Assembly (NCBI GenBank): GCA_009781075.1
Contig: WQYU01000009.1
Span: 1-37,401 of the forward strand
Direction of reading: 5' to 3'
DNA from: Paludibacter sp.
GTDB taxonomy: Bacteria; Bacteroidota; Bacteroidia; Bacteroidales; Paludibacteraceae
Length of the DNA: 37,401 bases
Position numbers and translations under genes: made by a program. Of this stretch, positions 17,134 to 25,663 are shown one piece after another (within the stretch, counting starts at the first letter, position 1; the number at the start of each line of letters is the position of its first letter). The notes below the pieces were generated by a model. It did not search any database. It saw only the letters and a program-made list of their open reading frames with translations, and was not told the DNA's origin.

Positions 17134-18239
17134 GAATTTGTTTTATAAGTACTGGCGACTTCGCCACAATAAAACGTGCCACAGGAATGGCTAATCCGCT
17201 TATTGAAGCGGGGCACGAGGTCGCTATCATTGCATTAGATAGTGAAAAGAACAGAAAACGTTTTGCTTTGGAATGTCCTGAAGCCCAAATTTTGTATTTT
17301 TCTTCAAGAAATGTAATCCAGGAAATTGCACAAAAAAAACATTTAGTAAAATTATATCAACCCGATTTGGTTTATATTTGCGCTTTTGTAAGCAGAAATT
17401 TCATTCACAGAAAAAATGCAAAAACCGGAAAACGCACGATTTTTGTAATAGAACATTCTGAGTTACCATCGGCAATTAAAAACAATATTTGGTATAAAAA
17501 AATTATTGATTATTTTCTTGAATGGTCAACGATTTTTCTGTTTGATGGTCAACTATTGGCAAGCAAATATTTGGAAAATTTGTTTAAAAACAAACTTAAA
17601 AAAATCAGAAGGAAGCAGCCTTTACTTTATTCGCCATACGCTTATCATAAAGAGGTTTTGCTGTCCGAACCGTTTTTGTTGGATAAACTGCAAAAGCAGT
17701 ACGAAAATAAAAAAGTAATTCTATATATGGGAACACTTGGAATCAAGTATGGATTTTTAGACATTTTAAAAGGTGTTCAAATTCTTAACGAACAAAGAAA
17801 AGATTTTGTTGTTTTAATAATGGGTATAGGAAAACATAAGGAAATTGCGGAAAAGTATGTGACCGAAAATAATCTTACAACTTTTGTTAAGTTATTAGGG
17901 TATGTTTCTGAAGAAGAACTTTCGTCATATTTTAGAATAGCCGATGCTTTTGTTTCGCCAATACACAATACAGTTCAGGACAAAGCACGTTGCCCAAGTA
18001 AACTTTTTATGTATATTCCATTTCAGAAACCTGTTGTTACATGCAAAGTGGGCGAGGGCGAATCGCTTTTTGGTGATAACGGCTATTATTACGAACCTCA
18101 CAATGTTGAACATTTATCAAAAGTATTAAGCGAAGCAATAGATACAAAAACTTTAAAGTATGATATTGACCCTGAAAAACATTCATGGAATTACAGAACA
18201 AAAGAATTTTTAAACTGGATAGAAACAAACTTTAAATAA
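17130..18239 (+). CDS. Glycosyltransferase, GT4-like
   Basis: A 369-residue GT-B enzyme. The N-terminal acceptor half begins MRICFISTGDFATIKRATGM and contains HSELPSAIKNN. The C-terminal donor half has VILYMGTLGIKYGFLDILKG, VVLIMGIGKHKEIAEKY and IADAFVSPIHN with CPSKLFMYIPFQKPVV. It overlaps the polymerase stop (ATGA) and is therefore translationally coupled. The donor sugar is unknown. Confidence 0.85.
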   Translation: MRICFISTGDFATIKRATGMANPLIEAGHEVAIIALDSEKNRKRFALECPEAQILYFSSRNVIQEIAQKKHLVKLYQPDLVYICAFVSRNFIHRKNAKTGKRTIFVIEHSELPSAIKNNIWYKKIIDYFLEWSTIFLFDGQLLASKYLENLFKNKLKKIRRKQPLLYSPYAYHKEVLLSEPFLLDKLQKQYENKKVILYMGTLGIKYGFLDILKGVQILNEQRKDFVVLIMGIGKHKEIAEKYVTENNLTTFVKLLGYVSEEELSSYFRIADAFVSPIHNTVQDKARCPSKLFMYIPFQKPVVTCKVGEGESLFGDNGYYYEPHNVEHLSKVLSEAIDTKTLKYDIDPEKHSWNYRTKEFLNWIETNFK

Positions 18240-18248
18240 AATACTATA

Positions 18249-19271
18249 ATGATGAAGAACAATATTCTTATTCTGACGCTGACGCTTCAAAAAAACTATG
18301 GGGGAGTGCTTCAAGCATTTGCCTTATATAAAATTTTATTGAAATTGGGGTACAATCCCTATGTTTTAAGGGAAATCCCAAAAGATATTAAGAGTAAATT
18401 GAAAAATTGGATTGACAATAAATCTCATTTTGCAAATTTTAGGAAAAATAATATTAGAGAGATAAACACTTCTTCTATTACAGAAAAATTTTTAATTAAA
18501 AATGAAATATCAACTATTGTTGTAGGAAGTGACCAAATTTGGAGACCATTGTATTACCATATTCAAACTGCTTTTTGTGGGTTTCTTTCACCAAATAGTT
18601 CCATAAAACGAATTTCTTATGCAGCATCATTTGGACAAGATTTTTGGGAGTATTCACAAGAAGAAACTCTTGTTGCGAAAGATCTAGTAAAACGATTTTC
18701 TTCGGTATCTGTTAGAGAGATGTCTGGAGTCTCGTTATGTAAAAAATTTTTAAGTGTTGATGCAATACAGGTTTTAGACCCAACAATGTTGCTTGACGTT
18801 ACTGATTATAAAAAGTATATAAAACCAGACGATTCTTCATTTGTATATGTATACCTTGTTAATAATAAATGTGATGATTCCATGGTGAACAGCATTTTAA
18901 AACAGACGAATAAACCTATAAGAACAACAAGAATTTTAACAAATAAAATACTAAAAAGAATAAGTAAACAAACAACTATACCAGAATGGCTGTCAAATAT
19001 TTACAATGCAGATTATATTATTACTGATTCTTTTCATGGTTGTGTGTTCAGCATATTGTTTAACAAATTTTTTTACGTTATAGGAAACGATGCTGGAGGT
19101 AATACCAGAATTGAGTCCTTACTAAATCTCTTTCACTTGAACAAAAGGTTTGTTAACAATATGGAAGATATGGATTTCTCAAATCATATTGATTGGATTA
19201 GCGTGAATGATAAAGTTGAAAAATATAAAGATGTTTCTATATCATTTTTAAAGAATGCACTATCAGAATAA
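18249..19271 (+). CDS. Polysaccharide pyruvyl transferase family protein (2)
   Basis: A 340-residue member of PF04230. N-terminal NYGGVLQAFALYKILLKLGY is the common family start. GSDQIWRPL, SYAASFGQDFW, SVREMSGVSLCKKF, LDPTMLLD and the C-terminal ITDSFHGCVFSILFNKFFYV (near residue 258) follow in the expected order. Proteins with this layout occur in many Bacteroides capsule loci. It may ketal-pyruvylate a residue different from that modified by the first homologue, or act in another transfer. It overlaps the raw upstream extension of the next ORF, whose preferred start is downstream. Confidence 0.88.
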   Translation: MMKNNILILTLTLQKNYGGVLQAFALYKILLKLGYNPYVLREIPKDIKSKLKNWIDNKSHFANFRKNNIREINTSSITEKFLIKNEISTIVVGSDQIWRPLYYHIQTAFCGFLSPNSSIKRISYAASFGQDFWEYSQEETLVAKDLVKRFSSVSVREMSGVSLCKKFLSVDAIQVLDPTMLLDVTDYKKYIKPDDSSFVYVYLVNNKCDDSMVNSILKQTNKPIRTTRILTNKILKRISKQTTIPEWLSNIYNADYIITDSFHGCVFSILFNKFFYVIGNDAGGNTRIESLLNLFHLNKRFVNNMEDMDFSNHIDWISVNDKVEKYKDVSISFLKNALSE

Positions 19272-19281
19272 ACATAAAGTT

Positions 19282-20358
19282 ATGACTTTTATTATTTATC
19301 AGAATATACTTAGTTTTCATCAATCTGCTTTTATTCGCAATTTAGCAGAGAAGCATGATGTTACACTGATTGTACAAAATGAAATAGAAGAAAAAATGCT
19401 AAGACAAGGTTGGAAGAAACCTGATTTTGGTAAAACCAAAATTATCATAAATCCTGATAGTGATTTGCTAAATAAATTTATGGAACAAAAAGATGCAATT
19501 CATTTTTTTGCGGGAATAGATGCTTTTCCGTTATCTGCAAAAGCATTTAAGATTGCTATTCGCAACAGATTAAAAATAGGGGTTTATTCCGAACCATTCA
19601 ATTGGCTTGGTTGGAAGGGTAAATTAAGATTCTTGAAATATTGGATATTGAAATTAAGGTACAATAAACATATTGATTTTATTTTAGCAATAGGTAATAA
19701 GGGACGATGGTGCTTCGAAAAAACAGGATTTTCAAAATCAAAAATTTACGATTGGGCTTATTTTACAGAAGATATTGGAAGTACTTCTTTCAACAATAAA
19801 CACACACTTAATAGATTCCTCTTTGTAGGTCAGATTATTAAAAGGAAAAATATTTTGTCTTTGGTGGAAGTGTGTAAAAAAGTTGACCTTATCAACCAAT
19901 TAAGCATAATAGGAGTTGGACAGTTGGAAGAGAAATTAAAAAAGGCGATAGAAAATACAGAGTGTGCATATTTAGGGAAAGTGCTAAATGCTGATGTGTA
20001 TCAAAAAATAGCAGAATCAAGTATATTAATTCTTCCGAGTGTATTTGATGGTTGGGGAGCAGTGGTAAATGAAGCGTTGATGTGTGGTACTCCGGTTATT
20101 GCAAGTGATAACTGCGGTGCGTCAGTTTTATTGAGAGATGGAAGAGGGAAAGTTTTTTCAATAAAAGAAAATAATTTAGAACAAATTTTATCTGATTTTT
20201 TGAGAGAATTACCATATAGTGCAGATAAACGCAAAGAAATACATAATTGGGCATTGCAGAATATTTCCGGAGAAGCGGCTGTTATGTATTTTGAAAATAT
20301 TATGGGTTATGTTTATGGCAACTTATCTCAAAAAGATGTAGCACCTTGGTTAAAATAA
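19282..20358 (+). CDS. Glycosyltransferase, GT4-like
   Basis: About 358 residues from ATG 19282, chosen because the upstream ATG 19255 would only add MHYQNKHKV from inside the previous gene. GT-B signatures are FLFVGQIIKRKNILSLVEV, SIIGVGQLEEKLKKAI, ESSILILPSVFDGWGAVVNE and ALMCGTPVIASDNCGAS, including the conserved E-x(7)-E type donor-site region. The usual N-terminal domain is short. It sits 10 bases after the pyruvyl transferase and 11 bases before the CapA-like gene, so it lies in the same operon. Confidence 0.85.
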   Translation: MTFIIYQNILSFHQSAFIRNLAEKHDVTLIVQNEIEEKMLRQGWKKPDFGKTKIIINPDSDLLNKFMEQKDAIHFFAGIDAFPLSAKAFKIAIRNRLKIGVYSEPFNWLGWKGKLRFLKYWILKLRYNKHIDFILAIGNKGRWCFEKTGFSKSKIYDWAYFTEDIGSTSFNNKHTLNRFLFVGQIIKRKNILSLVEVCKKVDLINQLSIIGVGQLEEKLKKAIENTECAYLGKVLNADVYQKIAESSILILPSVFDGWGAVVNEALMCGTPVIASDNCGASVLLRDGRGKVFSIKENNLEQILSDFLRELPYSADKRKEIHNWALQNISGEAAVMYFENIMGYVYGNLSQKDVAPWLK

Positions 20359-20369
20359 ATTGTAGTTAT

Positions 20370-21506
20370 ATGATACGAATTCTAATTGCCGGAGATTTTT
20401 GCCCGCCTGCAGATGTGGTATTTGAAGCAGGACACGATAAAATATTAGGAGATTTTTCTTCAATGTTGAAAGAAACCGATTTTAATGTTGTGAATTTGGA
20501 GTGTCCGGTAGCAGAACCTGATAATCGGAGAAAAATCGTAAAAAGTGGTCCGCATCTTCGTTGCTCAAGTCTGACAATAGACTTTTTACATAAATCCGGA
20601 TTTAATTTGTTGACATTGGCGAATAATCATTTCTATGATTATGGAAATTCCGGCGTGCAAAAAACTTTGTCGGAATGTGAAAATGTGGGAATAAATTATG
20701 TTGGAGGAGGAAATAATATTACCGAAACGTCTACACCTTTTTTTCAGGAGATAAAAGGAAAGAAAATTGCCTTTTTAAATTTTTGCGAAAATGAATTTTC
20801 AATCGCAACATCAACCAATGGCGGCTCCAATCCATTAGACCCAATTTCCAATTATTACCAAATACAAAAGGCAAAAACACAGGCAGATTATGTGATTGTG
20901 ATTATACACGGCGGCAACGAACATTATCAATTACCTAACCCCCGAATGCAAAAAACATATCGTTTTTTTGCTAACGCAGGAGCTGATGCCATTATTAATC
21001 ATCATCAACATTGTTTTAGCGGTTATGAAATATATAATAATACGCCAATTTTCTACGGACTTGGTAATTTTTGTTTTGAAGGTACAAAAAATAGTATTTG
21101 GAACGAAGGATATGCCGTTGAGTTAATTATTGAAGAAACAGTTTCATTCAAACTTCACCCCTATTTACAATGCAATACTTCAGAGTTTGTCATTCAAACT
21201 CTGACAAATGAACAAAAAAAATCATTTGAAACAAAAATCGACAATCTAAATAAAAAAATCTGCGATGAAAGTGCTTTAAATACCTCGTTTATAGAATATT
21301 CAAAGGCAATGAGCAAAAAATATATGTCTTTATACGAACCATATAATTGCAAGTATTTACGAGCATTTTATAAAAGATTTTGGTTGCCTTCTTTTATTAA
21401 GAAAAACCGATTTATAGAGGCTTTTAACGCTATTAATTGCGAATCTCATTACGATGTATTAAGGTCGGTTTTCAATTCATTTATACAAAAGTACAGTAAA
21501 AGGTAA
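20370..21506 (+). CDS. CapA-like metallophosphatase family protein
   Basis: About 378 residues from ATG 20370 (MIRILIAGDFCP). The in-frame ATG 20346 would overlap the preceding gene. PGA_cap-type motifs are AGDFCP, NLECPVAEP, LLTLANNHFYDYG (near residue 85), VIIHGGNEHY and INHHQHCFSGYEIY, together forming the metal site of the calcineurin-like fold. Family members include the poly-gamma-glutamate capsule protein CapA, but in capsule loci of Gram-negatives the role is uncertain. There is no signal peptide, so it is probably cytoplasmic. It is paired with a CapK-like enzyme. Confidence 0.85.
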   Translation: MIRILIAGDFCPPADVVFEAGHDKILGDFSSMLKETDFNVVNLECPVAEPDNRRKIVKSGPHLRCSSLTIDFLHKSGFNLLTLANNHFYDYGNSGVQKTLSECENVGINYVGGGNNITETSTPFFQEIKGKKIAFLNFCENEFSIATSTNGGSNPLDPISNYYQIQKAKTQADYVIVIIHGGNEHYQLPNPRMQKTYRFFANAGADAIINHHQHCFSGYEIYNNTPIFYGLGNFCFEGTKNSIWNEGYAVELIIEETVSFKLHPYLQCNTSEFVIQTLTNEQKKSFETKIDNLNKKICDESALNTSFIEYSKAMSKKYMSLYEPYNCKYLRAFYKRFWLPSFIKKNRFIEAFNAINCESHYDVLRSVFNSFIQKYSKR

Positions 21507-21528
21507 AGTTCAAAAAACTACAAACGAT

Positions 21529-22842
21529 ATGCTGAAAAGACAAAATATTATCGCAGGGTTAAGGGGTAATGAATACAATGAATGTTGCAGAAAAGCCTCG
21601 TTATATTGGCAATATCAGACGATTGAACAGATAGAACATTATCAAGTGGCTTATTTCAACAAAATGTGGCAGGAAATAATAAAAGATGTCCCTTTTTATG
21701 AAATACAAAAACAAAAATACTCTTTGCCGACAGAAATAAAATCGTTGAATGAACTAAGAGAATGGCCTGTTCTTACCAAACAAGACCTTCGGACAAATCA
21801 AGACCTTTTTATTCGAAAAAGCGGACCTCCTGACGGTTATACAATGACCGGAGGTTCCACTTGGGAGCCATTTCGTTTCGGAACTTGGAAAGGATATCCT
21901 GTTGCTTCTGTTAATCAATGGATTGGACGTTTCAATTACAATGTATCTCCCGAAATGAAAACGTTTTACATTTGGGGGCATCGCCATTTGTATGGTAGTG
22001 GATTAAAAGGACAGATTAAAAAAGGAATGAGAAGGATTAAGGATATTTTTATGAATTCGTATAGGATGTCTGCGTTTGATTTGTCTGTGCCTGCTTTAAA
22101 TGCTATTTTGAAGAAAATGTTGAAACATAAACCGCAAGTAATCGTTGCATATTCGGCATCTGTTTTAGCCTTTTGCAAGGCTAATCAAAACTCTCAACAG
22201 GCAATTAAAGATTTGGGAATAAAATGTGTTATTTGTACGGCAGGTCCACTAAGTGAGAGCGAACAGCACGAAATTTCTTTATTTTTTAATGCTCCTGTGT
22301 GTATGGAATATGGCAGCATGGAAGCCGGTGTTATGGCTTATACTATTCCGAAAACATCGGAATACAAAGTTTTTTGGGATACACATTTGATTGAAACCGA
22401 GAAAGATAAGTTCGGATATAGAAATATTGTTACAAATTTGATGCCTACATATTTGCCGCTAATTCGTTTTGACATAGGAGATTATCTTGAGTTATCGTAT
22501 TCAAGTAATGAATTGCGACCTCTTTTTTTCAAATCTGTAACAGGCAGACCTAATGACATCATTACATTACCGAATGGAACAACTTTTAATGGAATATTGA
22601 TAGGAGGCTATGTAAAAGATATTTCCAAAGTAACAGCCTTTCAATTAATAGTAAACGGCAATACTATACAAATACACTTTACAGCAATCGGCGAATTGAC
22701 AAATGATGAAATACAAATGATAAAAAACGGATGCATAATAGCAGTACCCGATTTGAAAAACAGTGATATTCAAGTTATTAGAAAAGATAAATTACGTCAA
22801 ACTCCTGCGGGTAAAATTCCTTTGGTAGTTTTTGAAAATTGA
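21529..22842 (+). CDS. CapK/PaaK-like adenylate-forming enzyme
   Basis: A 437-residue protein related to phenylacetate-CoA ligase. Key parts are the nucleotide-binding TMTGGSTWEPFRFG near residue 105, CTAGPLSESEQHEISLFF, the EYGSMEAGVMAY motif near residue 263, IRFDIGDYLEL near residue 315 and the C-terminal AGKIPLVVFEN. Such enzymes activate a carboxylic acid with ATP. CapK-type members occur in capsule clusters, where they may provide an acyl or amino-acyl decoration. It follows the CapA-like gene by 22 bases. Its substrate cannot be inferred. Confidence 0.82.
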   Translation: MLKRQNIIAGLRGNEYNECCRKASLYWQYQTIEQIEHYQVAYFNKMWQEIIKDVPFYEIQKQKYSLPTEIKSLNELREWPVLTKQDLRTNQDLFIRKSGPPDGYTMTGGSTWEPFRFGTWKGYPVASVNQWIGRFNYNVSPEMKTFYIWGHRHLYGSGLKGQIKKGMRRIKDIFMNSYRMSAFDLSVPALNAILKKMLKHKPQVIVAYSASVLAFCKANQNSQQAIKDLGIKCVICTAGPLSESEQHEISLFFNAPVCMEYGSMEAGVMAYTIPKTSEYKVFWDTHLIETEKDKFGYRNIVTNLMPTYLPLIRFDIGDYLELSYSSNELRPLFFKSVTGRPNDIITLPNGTTFNGILIGGYVKDISKVTAFQLIVNGNTIQIHFTAIGELTNDEIQMIKNGCIIAVPDLKNSDIQVIRKDKLRQTPAGKIPLVVFEN

Positions 22843-22877
22843 TTTTTATAAATTTTTCAAAAAATAATTTTTTGTTC

Positions 22878-22918
22878 AATATATTGATATAAATATTGTA
22901 ATTTTGTATCAATATATT
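22878..22918 (+). promoter_or_regulatory. Promoter enclosed by a perfect 12-bp inverted repeat (operator-like)
   Basis: AATATATTGATA (22878-22889) and TATCAATATATT (22907-22918) are exact reverse complements. The -7 element TAATTTTG (22899-22906) directly abuts the right arm. This is the layout of an autoregulated or repressed promoter. The gene it should drive is only a remnant. Confidence 0.55.
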
Positions 22919-22930
22919 AAACCATTTTTT

Positions 22931-23057
22931 ATGAATAAATAATGCTTTCAAACTTGACAAACTGCAAATTATAACATACAACGAAGAAAAAACCATTGAA
23001 ACAGAAAATGTTATCATAGACATCATTCCTGTTTGGAAATGGTTGTTAAATCTGTAA
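22931..23057 (+). pseudogene. Remnant of a small or truncated gene, perhaps the tail of an AAA ATPase
   Basis: ATG 22931 is followed by only AATAAATAA. One base out of frame, an open stretch gives NAFKLDKLQIITYNEEKTIE, then ENVIIDIIPVWKWLLNL, ending at TAA 23055-23057. The ending 'IITYNEE...IPVWKWLL' is, as far as I recall, like the C-terminus of the DUF4143-type AAA ATPases frequent in Bacteroidota, but I cannot confirm that. A promoter with an operator-like repeat lies just before it. The body of the gene would have been deleted, leaving start and tail. Confidence 0.4.
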
Positions 23058-23063
23058 AGCATT

Positions 23064-24254
23064 ATGAAAATCCTCCGTATTATCCCTTCAATGAACCCTA
23101 AAGGCGGCGGACCTTGTCAGGGCATCAGAAACTCTATTCCCGAAATGAAGAAATCAGGCGTGGAAAACGAAGTTGTTTGTTTGGATTTGCCTAATTCAGA
23201 GTACTTAGGGAAGGATAACTTTGTCATTCATACCATTGGTACATCAAAAAACTTATGGGGTTACAGTAAAAATTTGCTTCCATGGCTCTTGAAAAATTTT
23301 GAGAAATATGATGCTGTTATTGTTCACGGTTTGTGGACATATCATAGTTATGCAACTGTAAAAGCATGGAAAAAATTCAAAAAACAGAATATAAAATTTC
23401 CGAAACTTTTTGTAATGCCTCACGGAATGCTCGACCCATATTTTCAAACAGCAAAAGGACGAAAATTAAAAGCAATACGTAATTGGATTTACTGGAAAAT
23501 AATTGAAAATAAAGTGATTAATTCGGCAGATGGCGTTTTGTTTACTTGTGAAGAAGAACTTCTTTTGGCAAAAAATCCATTTAAACCCTATTTCCCTAAA
23601 AAAGAATTAAACATAGGTTACGGTATAGAGCCGCCGCCTGTTTTTTTGGAAAAAATGACAGCCGCTTTTGCAGAAAAAGTGCCTGCATGGAATGGTAAAC
23701 CTTTTATTTTGTTTTTAAGTCGGATACACGAAAAAAAAGGCGTAGATTTGTTGATAAAATCATATAATAAATTACAAAAAGATGCTCCATCGCCTTTGGA
23801 GAGGGCTGAGGAGGGGCTTCCGCAACTTATTATTGCAGGACCTTTAGGAAGCAATTATGCAAAAGAGATGCAAAAGTTAGCAGAAAATAACAACAACATT
23901 CTTTTTGCAGGAATGCTGAATGGCGATAGTAAATGGGGCGCATTTTACAATTGCGAATGTTTTGTTTTGCCGAGCCATCAGGAGAATTTCGGCATAGCAA
24001 TTGTGGAGGCAATGGCTTGCAAAAAACCTGTATTAATTACAAATAAAGTAAATATTTGGCGCGAAATTGCAAGTGAAAACGGCGGATTTATAGCAAACGA
24101 TACCGAAGAAGATATACAGATGTTATTAAATAAATTTTTGACTTTGTCTAAAAAAGAAAAAACAATAATGGGTGAAAATGCTTTTCATACATACCAAAAG
24201 TATTTTTCAATAGAAAAAGCAGCAGAAAAAATGATTGAAACATTATGGAATTAA
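23064..24254 (+). CDS. Glycosyltransferase, GT4-like
   Basis: A 396-residue GT-B protein. N-terminal LRIIPSMNPKGGGPCQGIRN and FVMPHGMLDPYFQTAKGRK are typical of a large Bacteroidota GT4 group. The C-terminal half has PFILFLSRIHEKKGVDLLI, ECFVLPSHQENFGIAIVEAM and ACKKPVLITNKVNIW. An extra segment of about 11 residues (SPLERAEEGLP) sits in the loop before LIIAGPLGS and is encoded by a palindrome-like repeat. The last residues (ETLWN) differ from the likely ancestral EVLK because the Fic gene begins inside the final codons. Otherwise it looks intact. Confidence 0.88.
   Translation: MKILRIIPSMNPKGGGPCQGIRNSIPEMKKSGVENEVVCLDLPNSEYLGKDNFVIHTIGTSKNLWGYSKNLLPWLLKNFEKYDAVIVHGLWTYHSYATVKAWKKFKKQNIKFPKLFVMPHGMLDPYFQTAKGRKLKAIRNWIYWKIIENKVINSADGVLFTCEEELLLAKNPFKPYFPKKELNIGYGIEPPPVFLEKMTAAFAEKVPAWNGKPFILFLSRIHEKKGVDLLIKSYNKLQKDAPSPLERAEEGLPQLIIAGPLGSNYAKEMQKLAENNNNILFAGMLNGDSKWGAFYNCECFVLPSHQENFGIAIVEAMACKKPVLITNKVNIWREIASENGGFIANDTEEDIQMLLNKFLTLSKKEKTIMGENAFHTYQKYFSIEKAAEKMIETLWN
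23786..23822 (+). repeat. Palindrome-like repeat inserted in frame within a glycosyltransferase
   Basis: CCTTTGGAGAGGG followed by CTGAGGAGGGGCTTCC resembles the 'CTCCAAAGG...AGGGG' intergenic palindromes common in Bacteroidota. The same theme (CCCCTCCAAAGGAGGGG) occurs at 37178-37194 in non-coding DNA. Here it is translated as part of a surface loop. Confidence 0.5.
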
Positions 24255-24967
24255 TAACATATCTCAAAGAAGAAAAAGATTCAAAACGAAAAGGTGGTTT
24301 ATATCATAAAACTCAGGTAAATCTCGCCTACAACTCAAATAGGATAGAGGGAAGTAAACTTACAGAAGAACAAACCCGTTATATTTTTGAAACTCGTACT
24401 ATAGGATTTAAAGACCAGGAGGCTGTACCTGTGGATGATATTATAGAAACTTCAAATCATTTTGTAGCGTTTGATTATCTGATAGATACGATTGATATGC
24501 CATTTTCAAATGTTTTAATCAAAAAATTTCACAATATTTTAAAAACAGGTACTTCCGATACAACAAAAGAGTGGTTTAAGGTTGGCGAATGGAAAAAACT
24601 GCCAAACGAAGTTGGCGGAACAGCAACCACCTTACCACAAAATGTAGAAACCGAAATGAATAAACTCAATCAATGGTATAATTCCACACACGAAATTGTT
24701 TTTGAAAATATTGTGGAATATCATTATCGCTTTGAGAAAATTCACCCGTTTCAGGATGATAATGGCAGAGTTGGACGCTTGATTATGTTCCGTCAGTGCT
24801 TGAAAAATAACATAATTCCATTCATTATTGACAATAATCACAAGCAGTTTTACTATCGCGGCTTGAAAGAATTTGCAAAAACAAGAAGTTATTTATTGGA
24901 TACTTGCCTGTCGGCACAGGATACATATAAAGAATGGGTTAAGTATTTTTATGTAGATTTTTGGTGA
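24245..24967 (+). CDS. Fic family protein with N-terminal inhibitory motif
   Basis: A 240-residue Fic protein. Fic enzymes usually transfer AMP from ATP to a target protein hydroxyl. The active-site motif is HPFQDDNGR at residues 167-175; the usual HPFxDGNGR has Gly where Asp172 is found, so anion binding may be altered. The inhibitory (S/T)xxxE(G/N) motif is present as Ser31-x3-Glu35-Gly36, making it a class II (self-inhibited) Fic. It starts 10 bases before the stop of the glycosyltransferase and is followed by a decayed copy of that gene's 3' end, so it appears inserted into the polysaccharide locus. A link to sugar synthesis is unlikely. Confidence 0.88.
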   Translation: MELITYLKEEKDSKRKGGLYHKTQVNLAYNSNRIEGSKLTEEQTRYIFETRTIGFKDQEAVPVDDIIETSNHFVAFDYLIDTIDMPFSNVLIKKFHNILKTGTSDTTKEWFKVGEWKKLPNEVGGTATTLPQNVETEMNKLNQWYNSTHEIVFENIVEYHYRFEKIHPFQDDNGRVGRLIMFRQCLKNNIIPFIIDNNHKQFYYRGLKEFAKTRSYLLDTCLSAQDTYKEWVKYFYVDFW

Positions 24968-24985
24968 AAAAACTAAAACAGACAG

Positions 24986-25062
24986 AAATGCTTTTCGTGC
25001 TTACAAAAAAATATTTTTCAATAGAAAAAACAGCAGAAAAAATGATTGAAGTATTGAAGTAA
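24986..25062 (+). pseudogene. Duplicated 3' end of a GT4 glycosyltransferase
   Basis: This stretch repeats the end of the glycosyltransferase at 24176-24246. A 39-base core differs at one position, and the reading frame gives YFSIEKTAEKMIEVLK then a stop, against YFSIEKAAEKMIETLWN in the intact gene. One extra A in an A-run breaks the frame upstream of the core. The Fic gene lies exactly between the two copies. Confidence 0.8.
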
Positions 25063-25114
25063 ACCATTGTAAAACAAGAAAAATATAATTATTGCCCCCA
25101 ATTTTATTAAAAAA

Positions 25115-25657
25115 ATGAATGATAATATACCAAAATACGTTGATAATATCTCCAAGGTGGATAAATTTAAAAGATTAATTTGGAGGATGGCATCTTTATT
25201 TTTATTTAAACCTTTTTCTCTGCCTTTTTTTAATTTTTGGAGAATATTTATTTTAAAATGCTTCGGTGCCAAAATAGGTAAGGGGAGTATTGTCTATTCA
25301 GATGTATATATACCATCTCCGTGGAATTTGGTAATAGGCATAGAAAGTTGTGTTGGTCCGGAGGTAAAATTACACATTGGAAAAACTATTATCGGCAATA
25401 AAGTTACAATTTCTCAGAGAAGTTATCTTTGCAGTGCAACGCATGAAACCACTTCTTTAAATACTCCTTTTGTATCAGGTTGTATTATTATAGATGATTA
25501 TTCATGGATTGCAGCAGAAGTTTTTATAATGACTAATATAACAATAGGGAAAGGTGCTATCGTCGGAGCAAGGGCTGCTGTATTTAAAAATGTAGAACCG
25601 TGGACAATTGTTGGTGGAAATCCCGCAAAATTTATTAAAAAACGTATTATAAAATAA
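25115..25657 (+). CDS. WcaF-like left-handed beta-helix acyltransferase (1)
   Basis: A 180-residue hexapeptide-repeat protein of the colanic-acid WcaF/LbH type. An N-terminal amphipathic region (FNFWRIFILKCFGAKIGKGS) is followed by repeats with isoleucine/valine every sixth residue, the acceptor-loop SATHETTSLNTPF with catalytic-type His, ITIGKGAIVGARAAVFKNV, and the C-terminal IVGGNPAKFIKKR. Such enzymes acetylate sugars from acetyl-CoA as trimers in the cytoplasm. The neighbouring gene is a paralogue. Confidence 0.88.
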   Translation: MNDNIPKYVDNISKVDKFKRLIWRMASLFLFKPFSLPFFNFWRIFILKCFGAKIGKGSIVYSDVYIPSPWNLVIGIESCVGPEVKLHIGKTIIGNKVTISQRSYLCSATHETTSLNTPFVSGCIIIDDYSWIAAEVFIMTNITIGKGAIVGARAAVFKNVEPWTIVGGNPAKFIKKRIIK

Positions 25658-25663
25658 TCATTT

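Noticed and set aside
22931-23057. Intact short gene of about 42 codons
   Set aside because: It needs a frame change directly after the first three codons; a remnant is more likely.
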